From the NCBI GenBank assembly GCA_013330355.1, contig DUIM01000186.1, positions 475 to 11,569 of the forward strand: a stretch of 11,095 nt of DNA, in the 5' to 3' direction. The translations under genes and the position numbers were made by a program. Source of the DNA: Methanosarcinales archaeon. Lineage in GTDB: Archaea; Halobacteriota; Methanosarcinia; Methanosarcinales; Methanocomedenaceae. Positions 6,226 to 11,095 of the stretch are shown piece after piece (position 1 is the stretch's first letter; each line of letters starts with the position of its first letter). The notes below the pieces were generated by a model. The model had not been told where the DNA came from. It searched no databases and saw only the letters and a program-made list of their open reading frames with translations.

Positions 6226-7971
6226 ATGGAAAAACATGAAAAAAAAGTAATTTTCGCAATCGCAGTTATCAGTATACTTTTTTTACTTTTAATTATCATC
6301 ATGGGAATAAAAACCCACAATGATGTAGGTGAAGTTGCAAAGCAGGAATTCAGTAAACAACAATTGCTCCTTGCCGAACAGTTTTCAACTGGTGTGGAGG
6401 AATTCCTGTATGAAAAAGTTGAGTTGACAGAATCAATAGCCCGAAACCGTGCAAATGCTTCTCCCGAGGAATTCCAGGCATCATTTATAGATATCTATGA
6501 AGGTAGCATCGGTTATTATGCCCTGGAGTACATCAATACCAGTGGTGTGGTTGTTGCAGGTTATCCTGAAAATAATGTTCCCATTGGGTATAACCTGTAT
6601 GAAAATAACAGGGAATATCCAATTGAACATGCCCGGGACACCAGGGATACATATTGTACGAATCCGGTTGGTCTTTTTGAAGGGGGTCTTGGTTCGTTTA
6701 TCTGGGTCCCGATCTTTGATGGAGAGGAGCATAAAGGAACCATACTTGGGATTATACAAATCTCAACACTGGTAGAAAAATATCTCGAACCTTACGATTC
6801 TTACGATTCTTCCGGTTATGTATATCTTGTTGACAGGAGCACACAGGTATTGTATGATGGGTCCGGGCAATATACTGCAGGAGATAATTATTTTGATATG
6901 CTTAACGGATCAAATCCGGAATGGATGCACATAATGGAAGAACAGTTGAACGGGTCAGAAGGAACTGCAGAATTTACCCTGAATGGAAAAAACAATACAT
7001 CAGAAAACAAGATTATAGCATTCTCGCCCATTGAGTGGCATCGGCGGTTGTGGTCAGTGGCGGTTGTTAGCCCTGCAACTGAAGTTGAAGAAATTGCAAA
7101 TCCGGCATTATTGAAGAATACAGTTCTTGTATTATTCTCTGCCAGCATCGCCTTGCTGGGTGGATTTTCAATTATCCTGCTGCTTACAAGCTGGAACAGA
7201 TCCCTGAAAGTTGAAGTTGACAATAAAACCTTTGAACTCAAACAGTCCAATGAATTCCTGGAAAAGGCAAACCAGAAGTTAAAGGAACTGGATGAATTAA
7301 AATCCGATTTTGTTTCCATGGTTTCTCATGAACTTAAAATGCCCCTTGACGCTATAAAGACTTCAACCGAACGGTTGAAAGATGTTGACGAGAAAGAATT
7401 GATAGATGAAGATGAATTGATCGAAAAGATACTTCGAAATGTTGACCGCCAGACACGTATGGTCAATGACCTGCTGGATCTTTCCCGGATCGAATCAGGT
7501 ATGGTGAACTTCAGGAAAGAAGAGGTAGATCTACACGAAGTTACCAGTACATCTATCGAGACTGTTGAGAAAACCGCCTATGATCTGGGAATAGGTATTT
7601 TCACATCCATTCCCGAACACCTGCCTGGCATTACTGGAAATAAGGATGCCCTTGTATCCGTATTTGTGAACTTGTTGAATAATTCCCTTAAATTCACTCC
7701 CTGGGGGGGCAGGATCGATATTGACATCGTGGAACTTGACCAGTATATACAGACCACTGTAAAAGATAATGGAATTGGACTGAGAACTGATGATATTAGT
7801 AAAATATTTGATAAATTCTACAGTCTGGGTTATGATATTTACAATAATACCAGCGGGACTGGCCTGGGTCTTACCATCGCAAAAAGGATTGTTGAAGGGC
7901 ATGGAGGTACAATCGAGGTAGAAAGCAAGGAAGGCAAAGGTATAACATTTACTTTCACAGTAAAAAAGTAG
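6226..7971 (+). CDS. Membrane sensor histidine kinase with Cache-like extracellular domain
   Basis: A 581-aa two-component kinase. A first membrane helix (about 8-28) and a second (about 296-322) enclose some 265 outside residues that look like a double-Cache sensor (YYALEYINTSGVVVAGYP, FIWVPIFDGEEHKGTILGII, GYVYLVDRSTQVLYDG, HRRLWSVAVVSP). A coiled linker (330-358) leads to HisKA: SDFVSMVSHELKMPLDAI, with His368 the likely phosphate acceptor. The HATPase domain has the N box FVNLLNNSLKFTP (480-492), G1 DNGIGL (514-519), F box IFDKFYSL and G2 GTGLGLTIAKR (544-554), so it should be active. No HAMP or PAS domain and no response regulator are seen nearby, so its partner lies elsewhere. A codon-aligned TACGATTCT tandem repeat (6793-6810) duplicates YDS in the sensor. 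The ATG 6226 has GGAAG some 15 nt upstream, a poor spacing. The ligand is unknown. Confidence 0.93.
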   Translation: MEKHEKKVIFAIAVISILFLLLIIIMGIKTHNDVGEVAKQEFSKQQLLLAEQFSTGVEEFLYEKVELTESIARNRANASPEEFQASFIDIYEGSIGYYALEYINTSGVVVAGYPENNVPIGYNLYENNREYPIEHARDTRDTYCTNPVGLFEGGLGSFIWVPIFDGEEHKGTILGIIQISTLVEKYLEPYDSYDSSGYVYLVDRSTQVLYDGSGQYTAGDNYFDMLNGSNPEWMHIMEEQLNGSEGTAEFTLNGKNNTSENKIIAFSPIEWHRRLWSVAVVSPATEVEEIANPALLKNTVLVLFSASIALLGGFSIILLLTSWNRSLKVEVDNKTFELKQSNEFLEKANQKLKELDELKSDFVSMVSHELKMPLDAIKTSTERLKDVDEKELIDEDELIEKILRNVDRQTRMVNDLLDLSRIESGMVNFRKEEVDLHEVTSTSIETVEKTAYDLGIGIFTSIPEHLPGITGNKDALVSVFVNLLNNSLKFTPWGGRIDIDIVELDQYIQTTVKDNGIGLRTDDISKIFDKFYSLGYDIYNNTSGTGLGLTIAKRIVEGHGGTIEVESKEGKGITFTFTVKK

Positions 7972-7975
7972 TAAT

Positions 7976-8185
7976 ATGATTGTACCGGAAGATGCTGAAG
8001 ATTTCAATGAACTTGAAAGGATAATCAAGGAGGAAGCAGGGAAAAGGACTGATTCGGTCCTTATCTGCCCCCAGTGCAATTCGACCGACGTCACTTATTA
8101 CATGGGTCTTAAGACAGGTGTCCAGTACCAGTGTAAAGAATGCGGCTATGTGGGTGCATTTATTATTGAAAGGGACAAAGAATAG
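7976..8185 (+). CDS. Small zinc-ribbon protein (69 aa)
   Basis: The ATG follows the kinase stop codon after 4 nt, so the two are almost certainly co-transcribed. An acidic helical N-terminus (EDAEDFNELERIIKEEAGKR) precedes a zinc ribbon with CPQC at 31-34 and CKEC at 53-56, in the form CPxCxSxxV...GxxYxCxxCGYxGaFIIE. The spacing and GY after the last cysteine recall the TFIIS/TFS type of ribbon, but the DE dipeptide of TFS proteins is missing, so transcript-cleavage activity is not indicated. Conserved small archaeal proteins of this kind have no defined job. DNA, RNA or protein contact is possible; a role in kinase signalling is only suggested by position. Confidence 0.82.
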   Translation: MIVPEDAEDFNELERIIKEEAGKRTDSVLICPQCNSTDVTYYMGLKTGVQYQCKECGYVGAFIIERDKE

Positions 8186-8213
8186 AAAATACAAAAGTTT
8201 TTTTATGTTAAAG

Positions 8214-8237
8214 CCTTCAATGGAAGGATGAGGAGAT
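8214..8237 (+). promoter_or_regulatory. Short hairpin and ribosome binding site before the two-helix membrane protein
   Basis: CCTTC (8214-8218) and GAAGG (8223-8227) form a perfect 5-bp stem with a 4-nt loop, directly followed by GAGGAGAT (8230-8237), a strong ribosome binding site 8 nt before ATG 8246. A T-rich TTTTTTTATG string (about 8199-8208) upstream may be a TATA element. The hairpin could influence ribosome access; this is not proven. Confidence 0.45.
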
Positions 8238-8245
8238 AAAACAAA

Positions 8246-8557
8246 ATGAATTCAGAAATCGAAAAATGGGCTTCACAGCAGGATTTTCTTGCACTGTTGT
8301 ACTCACTGATCCTGGCTGTAATATCCAGTGCTGTCATCTGGATACTTGATAAGTTCATGTTCAAGCACACGGATTTCAGTCCGCTGACCGAGTTCCAGTT
8401 CTATGGTATTCTTTTTATCGTGGTTTTTGGCTTAATTGCAGGTCTTATGTTTTATAGGGAAAAGGAAGAGACTGTAGAAGAAGTAAGTGAGTTCAGGACC
8501 AAAATGGACAAGAAAAAGCTGAAAAAAGCAAAAAAAACAAAAACCCGGTCCAGATAA
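8246..8557 (+). CDS. Small membrane protein with two helices and a lysine-rich tail
   Basis: I do not recognise the family. The 103-aa product has two hydrophobic segments, about 16-36 (LLYSLILAVISSAVIWILD) and 50-70 (FYGILFIVVFGLIAGLMFY), joined by a short polar loop. A charged tail follows: first acidic (EKEETVEEVSEF), then strongly basic from about 86 (KMDKKKLKKAKKTKTRSR). By charge the tail is probably cytoplasmic, where the lysine run could touch RNA, DNA or lipid head groups. A good ribosome binding site (GAGGAGAT) precedes the ATG. It is 60 nt behind the zinc-ribbon gene and may belong to the same transcript as the kinase. Its stop is 5 nt from the stop of the converging RPA gene. Confidence 0.75.
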   Translation: MNSEIEKWASQQDFLALLYSLILAVISSAVIWILDKFMFKHTDFSPLTEFQFYGILFIVVFGLIAGLMFYREKEETVEEVSEFRTKMDKKKLKKAKKTKTRSR

Positions 8558-8562
8558 ATCCC

Positions 8563-9690
8563 TTATTTTTCAAGTATTGTTATTGTACTTCTCTCACCCA
8601 CACTCAATTCCACTTCATCGTTCCATCCTGACTTAGCATAGCAGTCGGTCACCTGCAGTTTAGTCCCGATGTCTATCTCATGTATTAACTCGGTCTGCTT
8701 ATCCCATAGTGCAGCCTTTATCCTGCCTGAGTCGTCTGATAAGTGGATGTTCACTACCCTCCCGGTTGAGCCGTCCTTGCGCTTGAATTCCTTCAGTTCA
8801 TCAAGCCCTGTAACATATCCTTCAACACTGTATGACTCATTGATCTCGATATCACCGATTAGGGTGATCTTCTCACTGAACTCCACTGGCTTACTGGTCT
8901 TTACTATTGAACTGTTATTTCCCAGGTTGATCTCCACCTGGCTGTTGAAGGAATTCTCTTTTGAATAGCCTCCGGTCATTTCTATGGTATCACCCGAACT
9001 CAACTGTTCGACGTGTTCCACATTTTCATCCCATAACGTTAGCCTGATCTTACCTGTGGGGTCGCCCAATGTCAGGTTCCTGACCTTGCCTGTAGAATTA
9101 TCCTTTCGCTGGAATGTCCTGGTATCTGCCATGTCAAGTATCTTTCCTACCAGATGTATATCGCTCATACCCGCTTTTATCTCCTCGACACGGTATGGTT
9201 CTGTCCTTACCCTGATCTCTTCACTCATGGCCACTTTATCTATACTGCCGCCCCTGCCAACACTGACCTCAAGACCATTACGACCTTCTCTCACAAAACC
9301 GGATACCTGGACTGCATCCCCAAATACGATCTCTCCTACCTGTACCAGATCAGAAGCACTTTCCCACAGCACGACCCCGATAGAACCAGTTTCATCCGCA
9401 ACTGTCAGGTTAGCAACACTGCCTGTGGAACCGTCCTCACGGCTGAATTCCCTTGCATCTGAACATGCCACGATCTTGCCAATAATCGTAACATTAGAAT
9501 TATCAAGTGTTACCTGTCCTATCTTTACCTTATCATCATACTCGCCCATGTCATAGATCACAAGGGTTGCAAGAGTTTTATCATCAGGAAGGCCGCCCAG
9601 GAGGTTTTTCTTTTCTTCCATCCGGGCAAGGAAATCTTCCATACTCATGCGGTCTTTTACTTTTTCATATATTTCTGTTATTTCATCCAT
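8563..9690 (-). CDS. Replication protein A, single-stranded DNA-binding protein with three OB folds
   Basis: A 375-aa archaeal RPA that coats single-stranded DNA in replication, repair and recombination. A helical N-terminus (DEITEIYEKVKDRMSMEDFLARM) is followed by three OB folds at about 58-151, 171-264 and 279-373. Each contains the same core: an EF/TF-x-R-x-D-x-STG turn, V-x-NL or V-x-NI, D-x-(T/S)G-x-I and a final LW (around 80-110, 190-221, 300-330). No C-terminal zinc finger is present, unlike some archaeal RPA paralogues, so it is an all-OB form. I chose ATG 9690 because the protein then begins MDEI as in relatives and GGGG (9697-9700, read on the minus strand) lies 6 nt before it; an in-frame ATG at 9750 would add 20 unlikely residues. 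Divergent from the FKBP gene; other RPA subunits are not in view. Confidence 0.93.
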   Translation of the reverse strand: MDEITEIYEKVKDRMSMEDFLARMEEKKNLLGGLPDDKTLATLVIYDMGEYDDKVKIGQVTLDNSNVTIIGKIVACSDAREFSREDGSTGSVANLTVADETGSIGVVLWESASDLVQVGEIVFGDAVQVSGFVREGRNGLEVSVGRGGSIDKVAMSEEIRVRTEPYRVEEIKAGMSDIHLVGKILDMADTRTFQRKDNSTGKVRNLTLGDPTGKIRLTLWDENVEHVEQLSSGDTIEMTGGYSKENSFNSQVEINLGNNSSIVKTSKPVEFSEKITLIGDIEINESYSVEGYVTGLDELKEFKRKDGSTGRVVNIHLSDDSGRIKAALWDKQTELIHEIDIGTKLQVTDCYAKSGWNDEVELSVGERSTITILEK

Positions 9691-9725
9691 AGCTATCCCC
9701 GTTGAAAGATTTATTGGAATGAATT

Positions 9726-9743
9726 GATTTAAGACTTTTCTAT
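9726..9743 (-). promoter_or_regulatory. Possible TATA region for the RPA gene
   Basis: On the minus strand CTATAGA (9743-9737) and CTTAAATC (9733-9726) lie 36-53 nt before ATG 9690. The second would place the transcript start near 9703 and leave a short leader carrying the GGGG site. Tentative, from base composition and spacing only. Confidence 0.35.
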
Positions 9744-9839
9744 AGGTCATTCATGTCATCATTTGTTGTAAGCTTGTAATGGTATGGCATGGAAATGTTT
9801 TTTACCAATCCCGTTATCTTAGAGCCCGGTGTAATTATC

Positions 9840-10589
9840 ATGACGATCAATGAAGGAGATTTTATTAAAATATCATACACGGGTAAATTAGAGGACGGTT
9901 CAATCTTCGATACTACAAATGAAGAGGTGGCAAAGGTCCATAATATACATGATCCCAATGGCAGGTATGGTGGCGATGTAATCATTATTGGTGTGAACCA
10001 GATGATCGCCGGTCTTGAGGAAGACATAAAAGAACATGAAGCAAGCTATAAAGGAACGGTTTCCATTCCTCCGGAAAAAGCTTTTGGTGCACACCTTTCC
10101 AAGCAGGTAAGGGATTTACCTCTCAAACGTTTTGAACAAAAACCACAGGTAGGGATGATGGTTCAATACGAAGGCAAACAGGGTAAAGTACTCAAGGTCA
10201 TGGGACGCCATGCCAGATTGGATTTCAACATCCCTATGGCAGGCCATGTGATAACATATGATTACAAGATCGAAGCCGTACTTGAGGACCTTAAGGAAAA
10301 AACAGTTGGCCTTAGTGCACTTTATATGGCCAGGGAAATGGACATCGAGATCGATGGTACTGTTGCCAGGGTCAACGTGCCCCTGGAATTTAATTATTCG
10401 CAGCATTGGTTGAACACTAAAGCACAGATGGCACTGGATATGTTGAAATATACTGAACTGACAGAAGTGTTATATGTTGAAACTTATACTGAAGAACTGT
10501 TAAAGCCTGATCCCGAAGAACCGGAGCAAACAGATGATGAAGAATCTGATGAATCCGAATCAGATGAACAGGAAGCCGGAGTGGAGTAA
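9840..10589 (+). CDS. FKBP-type peptidyl-prolyl cis-trans isomerase, long archaeal form (SlyD-like)
   Basis: A 249-aa prolyl isomerase and probable chaperone. The FKBP half-domain starts at once (INEGDFIKISYTGKLEDGSIFDTT, with Tyr13 and Asp24 at active-site positions) and continues GVNQMIAGLEEDI (51-63). The SlyD-like flap insert follows IPPEKAFG (77-84), holding VGMMVQYEGKQGKVLKVMGRHARLDFN, after which AGHVITYDYKIEAVL closes the fold. Residues about 150-230 form the extra C-terminal domain of long archaeal FKBPs such as the 26-kDa Methanocaldococcus protein. The tail from about 222 is strikingly acidic (DPEEPEQTDDEESDESESDE). The usual NHPLAG motif reads NIPMAG, so the histidine is replaced by isoleucine. 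ATG 9840 is favoured over ATG 9789: it fits the family start and has GGTG 8-11 nt before it. It is probably a single-gene unit. Confidence 0.93.
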   Translation: MTINEGDFIKISYTGKLEDGSIFDTTNEEVAKVHNIHDPNGRYGGDVIIIGVNQMIAGLEEDIKEHEASYKGTVSIPPEKAFGAHLSKQVRDLPLKRFEQKPQVGMMVQYEGKQGKVLKVMGRHARLDFNIPMAGHVITYDYKIEAVLEDLKEKTVGLSALYMAREMDIEIDGTVARVNVPLEFNYSQHWLNTKAQMALDMLKYTELTEVLYVETYTEELLKPDPEEPEQTDDEESDESESDEQEAGVE

Positions 10590-10602
10590 ATCCTCCCCTT
10601 CC

Positions 10603-10612
10603 AATTATATTT
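10603..10612 (+). promoter_or_regulatory. TATA box for tRNA-Ser
   Basis: AATTATATTT at 10603-10612 is centred about 26 nt before the first base of the mature tRNA, the distance expected for an archaeal TATA box of a tRNA gene. Confidence 0.55.
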
Positions 10613-10633
10613 GATCAAAACTGAAACCAAGTT

Positions 10634-10718
10634 GCTGAGGTAGCCAAGCGGACCACGGCGCCGGTCTTGAAAACCGGTGGTGCACTGCGCCACGGGAGTT
10701 CGAATCTCTCCCTCAGCG
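10634..10718 (+). tRNA. tRNA-Ser, anticodon UGA
   Basis: A full class II tRNA of 85 nt can be folded. The acceptor stem GCTGAGG (10634-10640) pairs with CCTCAGC (10711-10717), with discriminator G at 10718. The D stem is GCC/GGC (10643-10645, 10657-10659). The anticodon arm CCGGT/ACCGG (10661-10665, 10673-10677) holds the loop CTTGAAA with anticodon TGA at 10668-10670, reading UCN serine codons. The long variable arm GGTGC/GCGCC (10679-10691) is typical of serine tRNA, and the T arm is GGGAG-TTCGAAT-CTCTC. CCA is not encoded. A T5-C-T5 run (10719-10729) follows directly and may end transcription. Confidence 0.97.
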
Positions 10719-10799
10719 TTTTTCTTTTTGAAGATTGATTGCAGCATTGACGTCCCTATCCAGTTCCACATATATTTCAGTACGCCCACACAAGTGTAC
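10713..10799 (-). pseudogene. Fragment of a TnpB (IS200/IS605-type) protein, C-terminal RuvC end
   Basis: Read on the minus strand this gives 28 codons: VHLCGRTEIYVELDRDVNAAINLQ then a few lysine-rich residues and a stop that falls inside the tRNA acceptor stem. The block LDRDVNAAINL matches the last catalytic motif of TnpB nucleases (DRDxNAAxNI, aspartate of the RuvC site), and CG before it fits the second half of the TnpB zinc finger. An in-frame stop lies at 10800-10802, so only this scrap remains. The fragment ends where the tRNA begins, marking a break point. It cannot encode a working protein. Alternative: chance similarity, which I think unlikely for so exact a motif. Confidence 0.72.
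10719..10729 (+). terminator. T-rich terminator after tRNA-Ser
   Basis: TTTTTCTTTTT starts at the base after the tRNA discriminator. Such T runs are the usual archaeal stop signal after tRNA genes. The same bases read on the other strand as lysine codons at the end of the TnpB fragment. Confidence 0.55.
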
Positions 10800-10802
10800 T
10801 TA

Positions 10803-10883
10803 ATGCAGATTGAAATTCTAACATCGGTTGGGAGAATGAAGCAGGAATCGCCTTCCCCACCGCATAGCGACAGGGAGGGATAA
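10803..10883 (+). pseudogene. TnpB C-terminal tail relic with right-end hairpin
   Basis: On the plus strand, 26 codons read MQIEILTSVGRMKQESPSPP and then HSDREG before TAA. This MKQE-type ending is characteristic of many archaeal TnpB proteins, whose last codons overlap the hairpin at the transposon right end. It lies next to, but in opposite orientation to, the RuvC fragment on the minus strand, so the relic is rearranged or comes from two elements. The apparent longer plus-strand frame starting inside the tRNA (10677) is not a gene. Assigned by resemblance only. Confidence 0.55.
10851..10879 (+). mobile_element. Imperfect hairpin resembling an IS200/IS605 right end
   Basis: CCTTCCC (10851-10857) pairs with GGGAGGG (10873-10879), seven pairs with one T-G wobble, and CGC-ATA-GCG (10861-10869) forms a small inner stem. 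Subterminal hairpins of this kind mark right ends of IS200/IS605 elements and contribute to the TnpB guide-RNA scaffold. The element end would then fall just before position 10892, the stop codon of lemA. No left end or tnpA is visible. Confidence 0.5.
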
Positions 10884-10891
10884 TTCACAAA

Positions 10892-11095
10892 CTAAAACTC
10901 CACCTGTGGTGCATTTTCTGCCCCTTCATTAGATTCAAAGTACGGCTTCTCATCAAATCCAAACATATTTGCCACAATTCCTGCAGGCATTTGTTTAATA
11001 TTTGTATTATATGCCCTGACCTGTTCATTGTAGCGCATTCTTTCCACTGCAATGCGGTTTTCAGTCCCTTCGAGTTGCGCCTGGAGTGCCAGGAA
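10892..11095 (-). CDS. lemA: LemA family protein, C-terminal part (start outside window)
   Basis: The minus-strand frame is open to the window edge and gives the last 67 residues of a protein usually about 180-200 aa long. The LemA ending is clear: LEGTENRIAVERMRYNEQVR (8-27), AYNTNIKQMP (28-37), the FGFDEKPYFES turn (45-55) and the terminal EGAENAPQVEF. LemA proteins have one N-terminal membrane helix, outside this window, and a helical bundle; their molecular role is poorly defined, and they often sit beside TPM-domain or M48 protease genes. The gene keeps its normal C-terminus although a transposon relic ends within about 10 nt of its stop codon. Confidence 0.93.
   Translation of the reverse strand, partial: FLALQAQLEGTENRIAVERMRYNEQVRAYNTNIKQMPAGIVANMFGFDEKPYFESNEGAENAPQVEF

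Noticed and set aside
7531..8094. A 187-codon minus-strand frame over the kinase end and zinc-ribbon gene
   Set aside because: It is antisense to the conserved HATPase motifs and the CPQC/CKEC ribbon gene and shows no family features.
8984..9556. A 190-codon plus-strand frame rich in Ser, Thr, Leu and Pro
   Set aside because: It lies wholly antisense to the RPA gene and mirrors its codon pattern; the RPA frame has three clear OB folds.
10634..10718. tRNA-Ser as an integration site of a genomic island
   Set aside because: No second copy of the tRNA 3' end and no integrase gene is present here; the only mobile trace is the TnpB relic, and such elements do not normally target tRNA genes.
10677..10883. 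A 68-codon plus-strand frame starting inside tRNA-Ser
   Set aside because: The first half is tRNA and antisense TnpB sequence; only the last 26 or so codons resemble a TnpB tail, so it is treated as a relic and not a gene.
10484..10888. A 134-codon minus-strand frame crossing the tRNA
   Set aside because: Part of it (AEGEIRTPVAQCTTGF) is the antisense of tRNA-Ser, a well-known source of false protein calls, and the rest is antisense to the FKBP acidic tail.
1..11095. CRISPR array, integrase gene, toxin-antitoxin pair or other defence island
   Set aside because: I saw no regularly spaced repeats, no integrase or restriction-type motifs and no paired small genes of that kind; most of the window is ordinary chromosomal genes.

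Overview
The window looks like a chromosomal segment of a methanogenic or methane-oxidising euryarchaeon, most likely Methanosarcinales or an ANME-2 relative. The pointers are a methanogenesis-marker-9 protein, an archaeal NreA-type repair protein with a C-terminal PCNA-binding peptide, an archaeal RPA built from tandem OB folds, a long archaeal FKBP, an HVO_0476-family zinc protein, and a tRNA-Ser without encoded CCA preceded by a TATA-like box. The lineage is inferred from family content only; I could not run a phylogeny.

Layout, left to right. Positions 1-801 hold the 3' end of carB (+). A 55-codon zinc-ribbon gene (983-1150, +) follows, with a terminator-like hairpin and T8 tract. Next comes a two-gene unit (+): an HVO_0476-family zinc protein (1349-2071) overlapping pcm (2041-2679) by 31 nt. 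Then, all on +, come nreA (2751-3959), an M50 site-2-protease-like membrane metalloprotease (4037-4732) and the methanogenesis marker 9 gene (4889-6025, TTG start with a good ribosome binding site). A 200-nt AT-rich spacer with a hairpin precedes a membrane histidine kinase (6226-7971), a 69-aa zinc ribbon 4 nt behind it (7976-8185) and a two-helix membrane protein (8246-8557). A three-OB RPA (8563-9690, -) converges on that group and diverges from an FKBP-type prolyl isomerase (9840-10589, +). Last are tRNA-Ser(UGA) (10634-10718), a degraded TnpB/IS200-IS605-type relic (about 10713-10891) and the 3' end of a lemA gene (10892-11095, -).

Themes: genome maintenance (NreA, RPA), protein repair and folding (Pcm, FKBP, M50 protease), small zinc-ribbon proteins (four genes carry paired cysteines), and one signalling group with no response regulator in view. 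I see no convincing new defence or mobile system. The parts most worth a second look are the duplicated cysteine module of the marker-9 protein, the small zinc gene at 983-1150, the zinc protein/Pcm overlap, and the TnpB relic between tRNA-Ser and lemA. No gene-free stretch exceeds about 200 nt.
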